A stretch of 64,000 nucleotides of DNA from Metabacillus niabensis (lineage in GTDB: Bacteria; Bacillota; Bacilli; Bacillales; Bacillaceae), in assembly GCF_020524345.1 (NCBI RefSeq), contig NZ_JAIVLH010000002.1, forward strand, positions 62,001 to 126,000, in the 5' to 3' direction. Positions 45,242 to 54,647 of the stretch are shown here, one piece after another. Positions within the stretch are counted from its first letter, which is position 1. Every line of letters starts with the position of its first letter. A model generated the notes under the pieces. It was not told where the DNA came from. It did not search any database and saw nothing but the letters and a program-made list of their open reading frames with translations. A program made the position numbers and the translations under genes.

Positions 45242-45461
45242 TATTTTATTATGCGAATAATGTTTCCTAAAACCAAATTACCATATACAATAAAGCATGG
45301 ATATAAGGTAAGTGGTAAGATAATAATGGTAGAAAACTTTTACTTGATTTTCTCTTCATTTGTGGGGGTTGTCGATCTGCAAATTATTGTATAAAATACT
45401 AAAACATGCGTTCTATTGTGAAAAAGATTTAATTGTTTGTCACTGAAAGGGGTTTAGTCGC

Positions 45462-47429
45462 TTGGGAAAGAAGCAACAGTTTGATTATAATGATGATGCG
45501 ATTCAGGTCCTCGAAGGTCTTGAGGCTGTAAGAAAACGACCTGGTATGTACATTGGTAGTACAGATAGCCGGGGCTTGCATCATCTCGTTTACGAAATCG
45601 TTGATAACTCTGTGGACGAGGCTTTAGCAGGTCATGGAGATCATATAATAGTCAAAATACATAAAGATAACAGTATTTCTGTTCAAGATAAAGGTAGAGG
45701 TATGCCGATTGGTATGCACAAACTTGGAAAACCAACACCTGAAGTCATCTTAACGGTTCTTCATGCAGGCGGAAAGTTCGGGCAAGGTGGATATAAAACA
45801 AGTGGCGGTTTACATGGAGTAGGGGCATCAGTTGTTAATGCCCTCTCAGAATGGCTTGTTGTCACTATTCAACGTGATGGGTTTATTTATGAACAACGCT
45901 TTGAAAACGGCGGAAAGCCTGTGACAACTTTAGAGAAAAAAGGAAAAACGAACAAAACAGGTACAAAAATTCATTTTAAACCTGATCCAACTATGTTTAG
46001 TACAACAACTTATAACTTTGAAACATTAAGCGAACGTCTTCGTGAGTCTGCTTTTCTTTTGAAAGGGTTTAAAATTGAATTAATTGATGAGCGACATGAT
46101 CAATCAGAGGTATACCATTACGAAACCGGAATTGAAGCATTTGTCACTTATTTAAATGAAGAAAAAGATGCCCTACACCCGGTGGTTTCATTCGAAGGTG
46201 AGCAAAATGGCATTGAAGTTGATTTTGCTTTTCAATTCAATGATGGGTATTCGGAAAATATTTTGTCATTCGTTAATAATGTTCGGACAAAAGATGGCGG
46301 AACCCATGAAGCAGGATCTAAAACTGCGATGACAAGAGCTTTTAATGAATATGCAAGAAAAACAGGATTACTAAAAGAGAAGGATAAAAATTTAGAGGGT
46401 TCTGATATTCGTGAAGGTTTATCAGCGATTGTATCAGTAAGAATTCCTGAAGAGCTTTTACAGTTTGAAGGTCAGACGAAAGGTAAGCTTGGGACAAGTG
46501 AAGCAAGATCAGCAGTTGATGCCATTGTTTCTGAAAACCTTTCTTACTTTTTAGAAGAAAACCCTGACGCTGGTACACTTCTTGTAAAAAAAGCAATAAA
46601 AGCGTTTCAAGCTAGAGAGGCTGCCAGAAAAGCACGTGAGGAAGCACGAAGCGGCAAAAAGCGAAAGCGTTCAGAAACGACATTGAGCGGTAAACTTACA
46701 CCTGCCCAATCACGTAATCCATTAAAAAATGAACTATACCTTGTTGAGGGTGATTCTGCAGGAGGTTCTGCAAAACAAGGTAGGGACAGAAGGTTCCAAG
46801 CAGTACTTCCCTTAAGAGGGAAAGTTATCAATACAGAAAAGGCTAAATTAGCAGATATTTTTAAGAATGAAGAAATAAATACAATTATTCATGCAATTGG
46901 AGCAGGTGTTGGAGCAGAGTTTACTGTAGAAGATATAAATTATGATAAAGTCATTATTATGACTGATGCAGATACAGATGGTGCTCATATTCAAGTACTG
47001 TTATTAACATTCTTCTATCGCTATATGAAACCGTTAATTGAAAACGGAAAAGTATTTATTGCCTTGCCGCCTTTATATAAGGTAAGTAAAGGTTCAGGAA
47101 AAAAGGAAGTTATTGAGTACGCATGGTCTGATGATGAGCTAAATGATGCCATCTCTAAGGTAGGAAAAGGGTATATGATTCAACGTTATAAAGGTCTTGG
47201 TGAAATGAATGCAGATCAGCTTTGGGAAACAACAATGAACCCGGAATCAAGAACGCTTATTCGTGTCAAAATTGATGATGCAGCTCGTGCTGAAAGGCGA
47301 GTCACTACACTTATGGGTGATAAAGTTGAGCCACGTAGAAAATGGATTGAAAGCAATGTAGCATTCGGTCTTGATGAAGAAACAAATATATTAGAAAATG
47401 AGCATTTATCGGTCGCAGAGGAGGTATAG
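45462..47429 (+). CDS. parE: DNA topoisomerase IV subunit B, 655 aa
   Basis: The ATPase subunit that powers decatenation of sister chromosomes. GHKL ATPase motifs: EIVDNSVDEALAGHGD, DKGRGMPIGMH and GGLHGVGASVVNAL. The Toprim domain has LVEGDSAGGSAKQGRD and TDADTDGAHIQVLL; the C-terminal EGKGLGEMN-like motif is YKGLGEMNADQLWETTMNP. The start is TTG 45462 with AAAGGGG upstream. Length equals that of B. subtilis ParE. It is followed by parC after three bases, forming an operon. The assignment is secure. Confidence 0.98.
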   Translation: MGKKQQFDYNDDAIQVLEGLEAVRKRPGMYIGSTDSRGLHHLVYEIVDNSVDEALAGHGDHIIVKIHKDNSISVQDKGRGMPIGMHKLGKPTPEVILTVLHAGGKFGQGGYKTSGGLHGVGASVVNALSEWLVVTIQRDGFIYEQRFENGGKPVTTLEKKGKTNKTGTKIHFKPDPTMFSTTTYNFETLSERLRESAFLLKGFKIELIDERHDQSEVYHYETGIEAFVTYLNEEKDALHPVVSFEGEQNGIEVDFAFQFNDGYSENILSFVNNVRTKDGGTHEAGSKTAMTRAFNEYARKTGLLKEKDKNLEGSDIREGLSAIVSVRIPEELLQFEGQTKGKLGTSEARSAVDAIVSENLSYFLEENPDAGTLLVKKAIKAFQAREAARKAREEARSGKKRKRSETTLSGKLTPAQSRNPLKNELYLVEGDSAGGSAKQGRDRRFQAVLPLRGKVINTEKAKLADIFKNEEINTIIHAIGAGVGAEFTVEDINYDKVIIMTDADTDGAHIQVLLLTFFYRYMKPLIENGKVFIALPPLYKVSKGSGKKEVIEYAWSDDELNDAISKVGKGYMIQRYKGLGEMNADQLWETTMNPESRTLIRVKIDDAARAERRVTTLMGDKVEPRRKWIESNVAFGLDEETNILENEHLSVAEEV

Positions 47430-47432
47430 GCA

Positions 47433-49871
47433 ATGAGCAATTCAGTAGAAGTATATCGCGATTTACCTCTTGAAGATGTGCTTGGTGACCGTTTTGGACG
47501 TTATAGTAAGTACATTATTCAAGATCGTGCATTACCAGATGCGCGTGATGGATTAAAGCCTGTACAACGAAGAATATTATATGCAATGCATGTTGACGGG
47601 AATACAAATGATAAGAACTATCGTAAATCAGCCAAAACAGTTGGGAATGTTATTGGTAATTACCATCCACATGGTGATTCATCTGTTTATGAAGCCATGG
47701 TTCGGATGAGCCAGGACTGGAAAGTAAGAAATTTACAGATTCAAATGCATGGAAATAATGGGAGCATTGATGGTGATCCACCTGCTGCAATGCGTTATAC
47801 AGAAGCAAGATTATCAGCGATTGCTTCAGAATTGTTACGTGACATAGAAAAGGAAACAGTTGAATTTGTTCCAAACTTTGATGATACAAGCAAGGAACCT
47901 TTAGTTCTTCCAGCTATGTTTCCAAATCTATTAGTCAATGGTTCGACGGGAATATCTGCTGGTTATGCAACTGATATCCCCCCACATCATTTAGGTGAAG
48001 TAATTGATGCTGTCATCAAACGAATGGATAAACCTGAATGTACAGTTGATGAATTAATGACGGTTATTCAAGGTCCGGATTTTCCAACTGGTGGGATTAT
48101 TCAAGGTGTTGATGGGATAAAGAAGGCCTATGAAACAGGTAAAGGAAAAATCATTGTTCGTGGTAAAGCGGAAATAGAAGAGATTCGCGGTGGAAAACAG
48201 CAAATTACGATTACTGAAATTCCATTTGAAGTGAATAAAGCAAACCTAGTTAAGCGAATTGATGAATTTAGAATTGAACGTAAGGTTGAAGGGATTGCCG
48301 AAGTACGTGATGAGACAGATCGTACCGGGTTACGAATTGTCATTGAGTTAAAAAAGGATGGCAATGCGGCTGGAGTTCTTAATTACTTATATAAAAACAG
48401 TGATTTGCAAATAACTTATAACTTCAATATGGTTGCAATCCATAATCGCCGTCCAATGTTGATGAGTCTACCTTCCATTCTTGATGCCTATATCGGTCAT
48501 CAGAAGGAAGTTGTGACAAATCGCTCAAAATATGAGCTGCGCAAAGCACAAGAAAGACAGCATATTGTTGAAGGGCTAATTAAGGCTTTATCTATCTTAG
48601 ATGAAGTGATTGCGACAATCCGTGCTTCAAAGGATAAAAGAGATGCAAAGGATAATTTAATTAAGAAATATCAATTTTCAGAACCACAAGCAGAAGCAAT
48701 CGTTTCATTACAGCTGTATCGTTTAACAAATACAGATATAACAGCGTTAAGAAATGAAGCAGAAGAGCTGGCTAAAAAAATTCAAGAATTAATTAATATT
48801 CTTAATGATGAGAAAGTACTTCTTAAAGTCATTAAAAATGATCTGAAAAGAGTGAAGAAAACATACGCTGATGATCGTCGCTCGGTCATTGAAGCAGAAA
48901 TTGAAGAAATAAAGATAAACCTTGAAGTCATGGTTGCATCTGAAGATGTGATCGTAACCGTTACTAAAGACGGTTATGTAAAACGAACAAGCCAAAGATC
49001 TTATGCAGCATCAAATGGTCAGGATTTTGGTATGAAAGAAAAAGATCGTTTACTTTCTAAAATTGACATTAATACAACAGATGTTGTGCTGTTGTTTACA
49101 AATAAAGGGAATTACCTGTACTGTCCGGTACACGAACTGCCTGATATACGATGGAAGGACCTTGGACAACATATTGCGAATATTATTCCAATTGAACGAG
49201 ATGAAGAAATTATCAAGGCCATCCCAATTAAAAACTTTGAGGAACCATTCTTTGTTACGTTTGTGACAAAATCAGGGATGGTGAAAAAATCTGAGCTTAG
49301 CGTATATAAAGCACAGAGGTATTCTAAACCTCTTGTTGCTGTAAATCTTAAGGGTGATGATATCCTGGTTGATGTTTATCTGACATCAGGCAAGGAAGAT
49401 CTTTTCTTAGTCACACATCTTGGTTATGGATTATGGTTTGCAGAAGAAGAAGTGAATATCGTTGGACCTCGTGCTGCAGGTGTAAAAGGTATTAACTTAA
49501 AGCAGGATGATTATGTTGTAAGTGGAAATGTGTTAAAACCGGATACGAAGGCCTTTTTAGTCATTGCCACCCAAAGAGGAGCAGTGAAAAAAATGTCCTT
49601 AAATGACTTTGAAAAGTCTTCAAGAGCAAAACGTGGACTTATCATGTTAAGAGAACTTAAAAATAATCCACACCGAATTGTTGGTGCTGAGATTGTTTAT
49701 CAAAATGAAGAATTTTTCCTTGAATCAGAAAAAGGTGTTATTGAAAGTGTTGATGTCTCTACATTAAGAGCGAATGATCGATATAGTAACGGTTCGTTTG
49801 TGATTGATGAACAAGATGCAGGGTCTGTAAAGGAAACATGGATAGAAGTGAAAGAGGAAACAGGTAAATAA
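47433..49871 (+). CDS. parC: DNA topoisomerase IV subunit A, 812 aa
   Basis: The DNA breakage-reunion subunit. The catalytic Tyr lies in PPAAMRYTEARLS (about 120). The quinolone-pocket segment is HPHGDSSVYEAMVRMSQDW with the drug-sensitive Ser and Glu present. Coiled coil follows at 350-480, and the C-terminal beta-pinwheel (about 490-800) has repeated units such as VIVTVTKDGYVKRTS. Start ATG 47433 follows GAGGAGGT, three bases after parE. Length (812) is near B. subtilis ParC (806). The assignment is secure. Confidence 0.98.
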   Translation: MSNSVEVYRDLPLEDVLGDRFGRYSKYIIQDRALPDARDGLKPVQRRILYAMHVDGNTNDKNYRKSAKTVGNVIGNYHPHGDSSVYEAMVRMSQDWKVRNLQIQMHGNNGSIDGDPPAAMRYTEARLSAIASELLRDIEKETVEFVPNFDDTSKEPLVLPAMFPNLLVNGSTGISAGYATDIPPHHLGEVIDAVIKRMDKPECTVDELMTVIQGPDFPTGGIIQGVDGIKKAYETGKGKIIVRGKAEIEEIRGGKQQITITEIPFEVNKANLVKRIDEFRIERKVEGIAEVRDETDRTGLRIVIELKKDGNAAGVLNYLYKNSDLQITYNFNMVAIHNRRPMLMSLPSILDAYIGHQKEVVTNRSKYELRKAQERQHIVEGLIKALSILDEVIATIRASKDKRDAKDNLIKKYQFSEPQAEAIVSLQLYRLTNTDITALRNEAEELAKKIQELINILNDEKVLLKVIKNDLKRVKKTYADDRRSVIEAEIEEIKINLEVMVASEDVIVTVTKDGYVKRTSQRSYAASNGQDFGMKEKDRLLSKIDINTTDVVLLFTNKGNYLYCPVHELPDIRWKDLGQHIANIIPIERDEEIIKAIPIKNFEEPFFVTFVTKSGMVKKSELSVYKAQRYSKPLVAVNLKGDDILVDVYLTSGKEDLFLVTHLGYGLWFAEEEVNIVGPRAAGVKGINLKQDDYVVSGNVLKPDTKAFLVIATQRGAVKKMSLNDFEKSSRAKRGLIMLRELKNNPHRIVGAEIVYQNEEFFLESEKGVIESVDVSTLRANDRYSNGSFVIDEQDAGSVKETWIEVKEETGK

Positions 49872-49878
49872 AAGTCAA

Positions 49879-49912
49879 AAGGGCTGATCCGTGAAGCAAT
49901 GGATCAGCCCTT
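49879..49912 (+). terminator. Terminator after parC
   Basis: A 12-bp perfect stem (AAGGGCTGATCC and complement), loop of ten, then TTATTTT. Confidence 0.9.
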
Positions 49913-49919
49913 ATTTTCA

Positions 49920-50039
49920 TTATTTTTTTTGAAAATAGTCTGTAAATGCGTGAACAATTTCAATACCTTGGTACGTAAAAAGACTTAAGGCTGTAACTGA
50001 AAACAACACGATCGGTAACATTCTTAAAATAAACATCAT
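49920..50039 (-). CDS. Very small membrane peptide, 39 aa
   Basis: ATG 50039 is preceded by GGAGGT at seven bases, a textbook site. The product is MMFILRMLPIVLFSVTALSL followed by a short polar tail ending YFQKK: one membrane helix (residues 3-22) with a charged cytoplasmic or external end. The family is not recognised. It lies 33 bp after the 50414 gene on the same strand, so both are probably one transcript. Its composition suggests a membrane-complex subunit or regulator. Confidence 0.65.
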   Translation of the reverse strand: MMFILRMLPIVLFSVTALSLFTYQGIEIVHAFTDYFQKK

Positions 50040-50072
50040 TTATATAACCTCCAATTTTTAAACTAATTTTAT

Positions 50073-50414
50073 TTAGGAAGATTGATATAAACGATCTTTA
50101 GAAAAATAAGATGATTGAAAATAAACAGCATACAAAAATTGCCTTATTCGTTGATTCCAGGTAGTAAAGTAGCTATAAAGCAATAATGCTATTGCGATTA
50201 GTACTGTGTATGCAATTTCCGGTAAAATGCCATATAAATCAAAATGTTTTTGATCTTCTTCAAGTAAAGTATATCCAGTTGCTGCTTCATTTTCTACGGC
50301 TATGACTTTGCCTAGACTAATAGGATGATGTACTTGCGACATTGAAACGAGATGTATGCTAGTTATGAAGATCAATAACAAAAATAATGATTTAAATAGC
50401 AAACGATGTCTCAA
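50073..50414 (-). CDS. Hypothetical membrane protein, 113 aa
   Basis: TTG 50414 is preferred, eight bases after AAAGGGGTGA; an in-frame GTG at 50423 would be too close. It has two hydrophobic segments, residues 6-24 (signal-like) and about 60-80 (PEIAYTVLIAIALLLYSYF). A loop of about 35 residues between them is likely outside the membrane, and the tail is Tyr/Phe/Gln-rich. No family is recognised. It heads a two-gene unit with the 39-residue peptide, convergent with parC and divergent from the UbiB-like gene. Confidence 0.65.
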   Translation of the reverse strand: MRHRLLFKSLFLLLIFITSIHLVSMSQVHHPISLGKVIAVENEAATGYTLLEEDQKHFDLYGILPEIAYTVLIAIALLLYSYFTTWNQRIRQFLYAVYFQSSYFSKDRLYQSS

Positions 50415-50634
50415 TGATCTCACCCCTTTGCCAATTCATAGACTAATCTTAATCCTTTTTTAGCAATTTGAAAAGACATTTGTTTTGAATTCAAAAGTTA
50501 ATTTCTTTTGAAAAGGTTATCATCCTTTAATAGATAAACTAAGGGTACAAATTAGTAAAAAATGGTATAATTTAAATAAAAATTGATAAAGAGTTACCTA
50601 GCCGTTTGTCATTAAAACTAAAAGAGGTATTGTG

Positions 50635-52254
50635 ATGGCAGTGAAAAGTAAATGGAAAAGAATCTACAAAGTTTTATCATTATTTTTCTCGATATTTCTT
50701 AAAATCTACTTGTATAAATTAAGGAAAAAGTCTGATTCTGAGTGGGAAAAATTATGGCTTGAGATTGGTAAGAAGTTTCGAAAAACATTATTTGAGTTAG
50801 AGGGCCTCCTAATCAAAATTGGGCAAATATTGAGTATTCGTTCAGATTTGCTTCCACATGCTTTTATCAGTCAAATTCAAGATTTAACCGATAAGGTCCC
50901 TCCTTCAAACTGGGATGAGATTAAAAAACAATTGGAAAATGAATGGGGTGAAAGTCTAGACTACCATTTACAATCAATTGATCAACATTCGATCGCTTCC
51001 GCGTCAATTGGAGAGGTATATAAAGGAGTATTGAAGAATGGAACAACGGTTGCGATTAAAGTACAGCGACCTCACATTCAATCCATTATTCAAACTGACT
51101 TTCGTACTTTAAGAATCATCATTTGGTTTGCTGATCACTTTGTGCCCGTCCCAAAAGGATTTATTCAATTTAACGTGTTGTTCAAAGAATTAAAGCATGT
51201 GATTGAACAAGAACTTGATTTTCAATTGGAAATGAAATCACTTATATATTTTAAGGAGCGTTATAAGTCGTCCTCTGATATCGTGCAGATCCCGTCCGTT
51301 TATAAAGATCTTTGTACATCAAAGATCCTTGTCATGGAATGGGTTGAGGGAATAAGGATTTCGGATGAACATCAACTTAATCAGTTACCATTTAGCAGGG
51401 ATGAGCTGGCAAAACGGTTAATTAGTGCTTTTCTTCCACAATGGTTAGAACCCGGTTTGTTTCATGCTGATCCTCACCCAGGGAACATTCTTTTTTCATC
51501 AGAAGGAAAAGTAATTATGTTAGATTTAGGGATGGTCGGGGAAATTTCAAAAAAGGATGCTACTTACTTTCAAACTCTAATCGGTAGTATACTAGCAAAA
51601 GATTATACAAAAGCAGTAGAATGTTTATATCATTTAGAATTTCTACATTCCCAGGACAATTCCCGAATGATGGAAAAATTGATGGAAGAGCTTGTATCCT
51701 TTGATCCATCACAACTTAAGGAAGCCGACCTACTCAAATTAAAACTTGAAATGAATGATCTTATAAAAGCATTACCGATTCAAGTTCCAACTAGGTTTGT
51801 ATTTTTAGGACGAGCTGTTGTCACTATTGAAAGTAATATACGAAACTTGGTTCCGGATCAAGAATTGATAGAGCTGGGTAAACCCGTTTTTATGAAATGG
51901 TTACAGTCACAAGGAAATAATAAATGGTCTTTTTTATGGCAATGGGCAAAATCTCAACCATTATTTAAAATCATTCATTCTGTTACTGATTTTCTCGAAG
52001 CTCCTAAAAAGTACGAGATGGTAAAAGAAATGGAACAAAGAAGACTTTTTCAATTTACCATTATTGAAAATAATAAGAAACGATGCTTTCAACTTGCTTT
52101 AATTGGTCTTATTGGGGTTGGTTATAGTATAGTTTCTTCAAAGGATTTGTTATGGCAGTTATCTGGTGGTTTAACGATTCTTTCAGCAATAGGGTATGGT
52201 ATTTGTGGATTTAGATTAAAAAAGTGGATGAAATATATGCAAGAAGAACGGTAA
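50635..52254 (+). CDS. UbiB/ABC1/AarF-family atypical kinase, 539 aa
   Basis: ATG 50635 is chosen over GTG 50632 because AGAGGT lies six bases upstream. The family motifs are: KIGQILSIRSDLLP (KxGQ, about 60), SASIGEVYKGVLKNGTTVAIKVQRP (Ala-rich loop and Lys), GLFHADPHPGNILF and MLDLGMVG (metal site). Two C-terminal hydrophobic segments (about 485-530) anchor it in the membrane. Homologues support ubiquinone synthesis; Gram-positives use menaquinone, so the role here is open (lipid or quinone trafficking). The gene is monocistronic with a strong terminator. Confidence 0.9.
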   Translation: MAVKSKWKRIYKVLSLFFSIFLKIYLYKLRKKSDSEWEKLWLEIGKKFRKTLFELEGLLIKIGQILSIRSDLLPHAFISQIQDLTDKVPPSNWDEIKKQLENEWGESLDYHLQSIDQHSIASASIGEVYKGVLKNGTTVAIKVQRPHIQSIIQTDFRTLRIIIWFADHFVPVPKGFIQFNVLFKELKHVIEQELDFQLEMKSLIYFKERYKSSSDIVQIPSVYKDLCTSKILVMEWVEGIRISDEHQLNQLPFSRDELAKRLISAFLPQWLEPGLFHADPHPGNILFSSEGKVIMLDLGMVGEISKKDATYFQTLIGSILAKDYTKAVECLYHLEFLHSQDNSRMMEKLMEELVSFDPSQLKEADLLKLKLEMNDLIKALPIQVPTRFVFLGRAVVTIESNIRNLVPDQELIELGKPVFMKWLQSQGNNKWSFLWQWAKSQPLFKIIHSVTDFLEAPKKYEMVKEMEQRRLFQFTIIENNKKRCFQLALIGLIGVGYSIVSSKDLLWQLSGGLTILSAIGYGICGFRLKKWMKYMQEER

Positions 52255-52260
52255 ATATGA

Positions 52261-52299
52261 AAAAAGGCTAAACTTATTATGATAAAGTTTAGCCTTTTT
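52261..52299 (+). terminator. Terminator after the UbiB-like gene
   Basis: A 15-bp perfect stem (AAAAAGGCTAAACTT and complement), loop of nine, ending in a long T-run. Confidence 0.92.
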
Positions 52300-52381
52300 T
52301 TTATTTGCTTAGACATTGGTATAGAAATTTGATTGTAAAGTCAATACTTTAATATTGTCATTTAAAGGAGGTTCTCACATT

Positions 52382-52846
52382 TTGGATAGTAAAAGAAACC
52401 TTTGGGCTGGAATCTTCTTCGGAATAGGATTTGTAGCCTTTATCGATGAAACTGTATTTCATCAATTATTACATTGGCATCATTTCTATGATCAATCAAC
52501 AAAGGAAATTGGATTAATATCTGATGGACTTTTTCATGCTTTTAGCTGGTTTGCTACAGTCATGGGATTATTTATGTTCGCAGATCTACGCCGTAAAGGA
52601 ATTTTCTCTTTGAAAAGATGGTGGGGAGGTTCCTTGATTGGGTCAGGTGGCTTTCAGTTATATGATGGGACAATTCAACACAAATTCATGAGAATTCACC
52701 AAATTCGTTATGTCGACACAGTGATCGTCTATGATTTGGTTTGGAATGGAATTGCGATCATTATGATCATATTGGGAATAATGTTGGTATATAAGACTAG
52801 AGATCGAGAAAAGGTGAGTAGAGGGAAATTGAAATATGATCAATAA
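52382..52846 (+). CDS. DUF2243 four-helix membrane protein, 154 aa
   Basis: TTG 52382 follows AAAGGAGGT at nine bases. Four hydrophobic spans (about 8-28, 48-68, 83-100, 115-138) carry conserved His residues (DETVFHQLLHWHHFYD, GLFHAF, TIQHKFMRIHQIR), the DUF2243 pattern. Such proteins are often encoded beside ctaG-like genes, and the His pattern suggests haem or copper contact. Its last 11 bases overlap the CtaG-like gene, indicating coupled translation. Function not established. Confidence 0.85.
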   Translation: MDSKRNLWAGIFFGIGFVAFIDETVFHQLLHWHHFYDQSTKEIGLISDGLFHAFSWFATVMGLFMFADLRRKGIFSLKRWWGGSLIGSGGFQLYDGTIQHKFMRIHQIRYVDTVIVYDLVWNGIAIIMIILGIMLVYKTRDREKVSRGKLKYDQ

Positions 52847-53639
52847 TCTTCACCATGAAAGTGTAAATCCTTATAGTGAGCTATTTTTAAGCTTTCTTTT
52901 CATACTAGTAGTAGGTTATTTAGCAGCAACTATATATTTGTATGTTCAAAAGAAGAAGTGGCCGATAATCAAATTTTATTGTTGGGTATTAGGAATCGTA
53001 TGTATAGGGTTGGCAGTTATTGGACCTGTAGCAAGTCAAGCCCACCACCATTTTATGTTTCATATGATTGGTCATATTTTGGCAGGAATGCTTGGCCCGT
53101 TTCTTCTAGTTTTGTCAGCTCCAATAACCTTGCTTTTTAAAATTTTTCCTGTGAAATATGCTAGGAAGGTGGCAGCCGTACTAAAATGTTGGCCATTTAA
53201 AATACTATCAGATCCAATCGTAACTACGATCTTAAATGTTGGCGGTTTATGGCTCCTCTACACAACAAACCTCTTTTCGCTCATGCATGAAAATGTCATT
53301 GTAGCTAATCTGATTCATCTCCATATGTTTTTGGCAGGCTATGCATTCACTTATTCAATTCTATGTATTGATCCAACAGCACATAAAAAGTCGTTTATAT
53401 ATCGGGCAACAATCTTAATTTTAGCTATAGCGGCACATGGAATACTATCGAAATTAATATATGTGCACCCACCTTTAGGTGTTTCCCGGAATGATGCTGA
53501 AATAGGTGCGATGGTTATGTACTATGGTGGGGATCTTATTGATTTGGGAATCATCTATGTCCTTTGTCTTCAATGGTATCATGTTAGAGGGAGAAAGCTG
53601 GACATTCACAAAAAGACTTCTTACTCTTTAAAAGGATAA
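52836..53639 (+). CDS. ctaG: CtaG-family cytochrome c oxidase assembly protein, 267 aa
   Basis: A seven-helix membrane protein of the caa3-type CtaG family. The His-rich motif SQAHHHFMFHMIGHILAGMLGPFLLVLSAP is typical, and LIHLHMFLAGYAFTYSIL follows. In B. subtilis CtaG is needed for assembly of the CuA-containing caa3 oxidase. Here it is overlapped with DUF2243 and away from ctaCDEF, so it may be a paralogue serving copper delivery to another oxidase. ATG 52836 lies inside the upstream gene, with AGGGAAATTGAAAT nearby. Confidence 0.85.
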   Translation: MINNLHHESVNPYSELFLSFLFILVVGYLAATIYLYVQKKKWPIIKFYCWVLGIVCIGLAVIGPVASQAHHHFMFHMIGHILAGMLGPFLLVLSAPITLLFKIFPVKYARKVAAVLKCWPFKILSDPIVTTILNVGGLWLLYTTNLFSLMHENVIVANLIHLHMFLAGYAFTYSILCIDPTAHKKSFIYRATILILAIAAHGILSKLIYVHPPLGVSRNDAEIGAMVMYYGGDLIDLGIIYVLCLQWYHVRGRKLDIHKKTSYSLKG

Positions 53640-53718
53640 GGTCAGCCAAATAACATTCCTTACCAAACTAAACATATGGTAAGCTTTAGGGATTATTGGT
53701 GTGTGAGGGAGTGAGAAA

Positions 53719-54609
53719 ATGAACAAAAAAGTCGTAATAGCCGGAGGAACGGGTTTTATCGGACAATTTTTTGAGCGGGAATTTATTAGACTCGGTTATG
53801 ATGTAATCATAATATCAAGACGTCCACAGCATGTATCATGGGAAAATGAAGGAGATATTGCAGAGGCGTTAAATCATGCTGAGCTACTCGTAAACCTGGC
53901 AGGAAAATCAGTGAATTGCCGATATAACGAGAGAAATAAACAAGAAATTATGAATTCGAGATTAATGACAACGAACCAATTAGGAGAAGCAATGAAACGT
54001 TGTACAACTCCACCTAAACTGTGGATCAATTCCAGTACAGCTACAATCTACCGTCATGCTGAGGATCGTCCAATGACAGAAATTGATGGTGAGGTAGGAT
54101 CCGGTTTTTCCGTAGACGTAGCGACTGCTTGGGAAGATGCCTTTTTTTCATTCAATCTGCCAAACACAAGGCAAGTAGCCCTGCGAATTGCAATCGTCTT
54201 AGGAAAAAATGGAGGTGTTATGGTCCCATACCAAAACTTAGTCAAGTTTGGTTTAGGAGGTAATCAAGGATCCGGTCATCAAAAATTCAGCTGGATCCAT
54301 GTAGAAGATTTATTCAGGGTTGTCCTCTTTTTACAAGAAAGAAAAGATCTTGAAGGTGTATTTAATTGCTCTGCTCCTAACCCTGTGACAAACCAAGAAC
54401 TGATGCAAAATCTTCGAAGTGTGATGAACGTTCCTTTTGGTGTCCCTGCACCTAAATGGATGCTCGAGTTAGGATCAATCCTCATTGGAACGGAAACTGA
54501 GCTTGTATTGAAAAGTCGTTGGGTCATACCAGAGAGACTTCAAAAAGAAAGTTTTAATTTTACATATGATACTCTTGATAAAACGTTACAAGATATTTTA
54601 ATCGCTTAA
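53719..54609 (+). CDS. yfhF: TIGR01777-family epimerase/SDR protein, YfhF-like, 296 aa
   Basis: An extended SDR with nucleotide motif GGTGFIG (residues 9-15), VNLAGKSVNCRYN, the NSSTATIYRH segment and a C-terminal DUF1731 region (about 245-294; PAPKWMLELGS...ELVLKSRWVIPERL). The usual Tyr-x-x-x-Lys of classical SDRs is not in place, as in the family. Homologues (YfhF, SulA-like) bind NADP; their substrate is unknown. ATG 53719 follows GAGGGAGTGAG. Monocistronic. Confidence 0.88.
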   Translation: MNKKVVIAGGTGFIGQFFEREFIRLGYDVIIISRRPQHVSWENEGDIAEALNHAELLVNLAGKSVNCRYNERNKQEIMNSRLMTTNQLGEAMKRCTTPPKLWINSSTATIYRHAEDRPMTEIDGEVGSGFSVDVATAWEDAFFSFNLPNTRQVALRIAIVLGKNGGVMVPYQNLVKFGLGGNQGSGHQKFSWIHVEDLFRVVLFLQERKDLEGVFNCSAPNPVTNQELMQNLRSVMNVPFGVPAPKWMLELGSILIGTETELVLKSRWVIPERLQKESFNFTYDTLDKTLQDILIA

Positions 54610-54616
54610 TAAAGAA

Positions 54617-54647
54617 GAAGACCCATAATTTATTGCGATGGGTCTTC
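54617..54647. terminator. Bidirectional terminator overlapping the 3' end of the GbsR-like gene
   Basis: GAAGACCCAT pairs with ATGGGTCTTC across an 11-base loop, extendable at its base, with T-rich ends both ways. The right arm lies inside the last codons of the minus-strand regulator gene. Confidence 0.8.

Noticed and set aside
45200-45394. 64-codon plus-strand frame after yneT
   Set aside because: It begins inside the loop region of the yneT terminator, has no ribosome site, and composition is that of AT-rich spacer.
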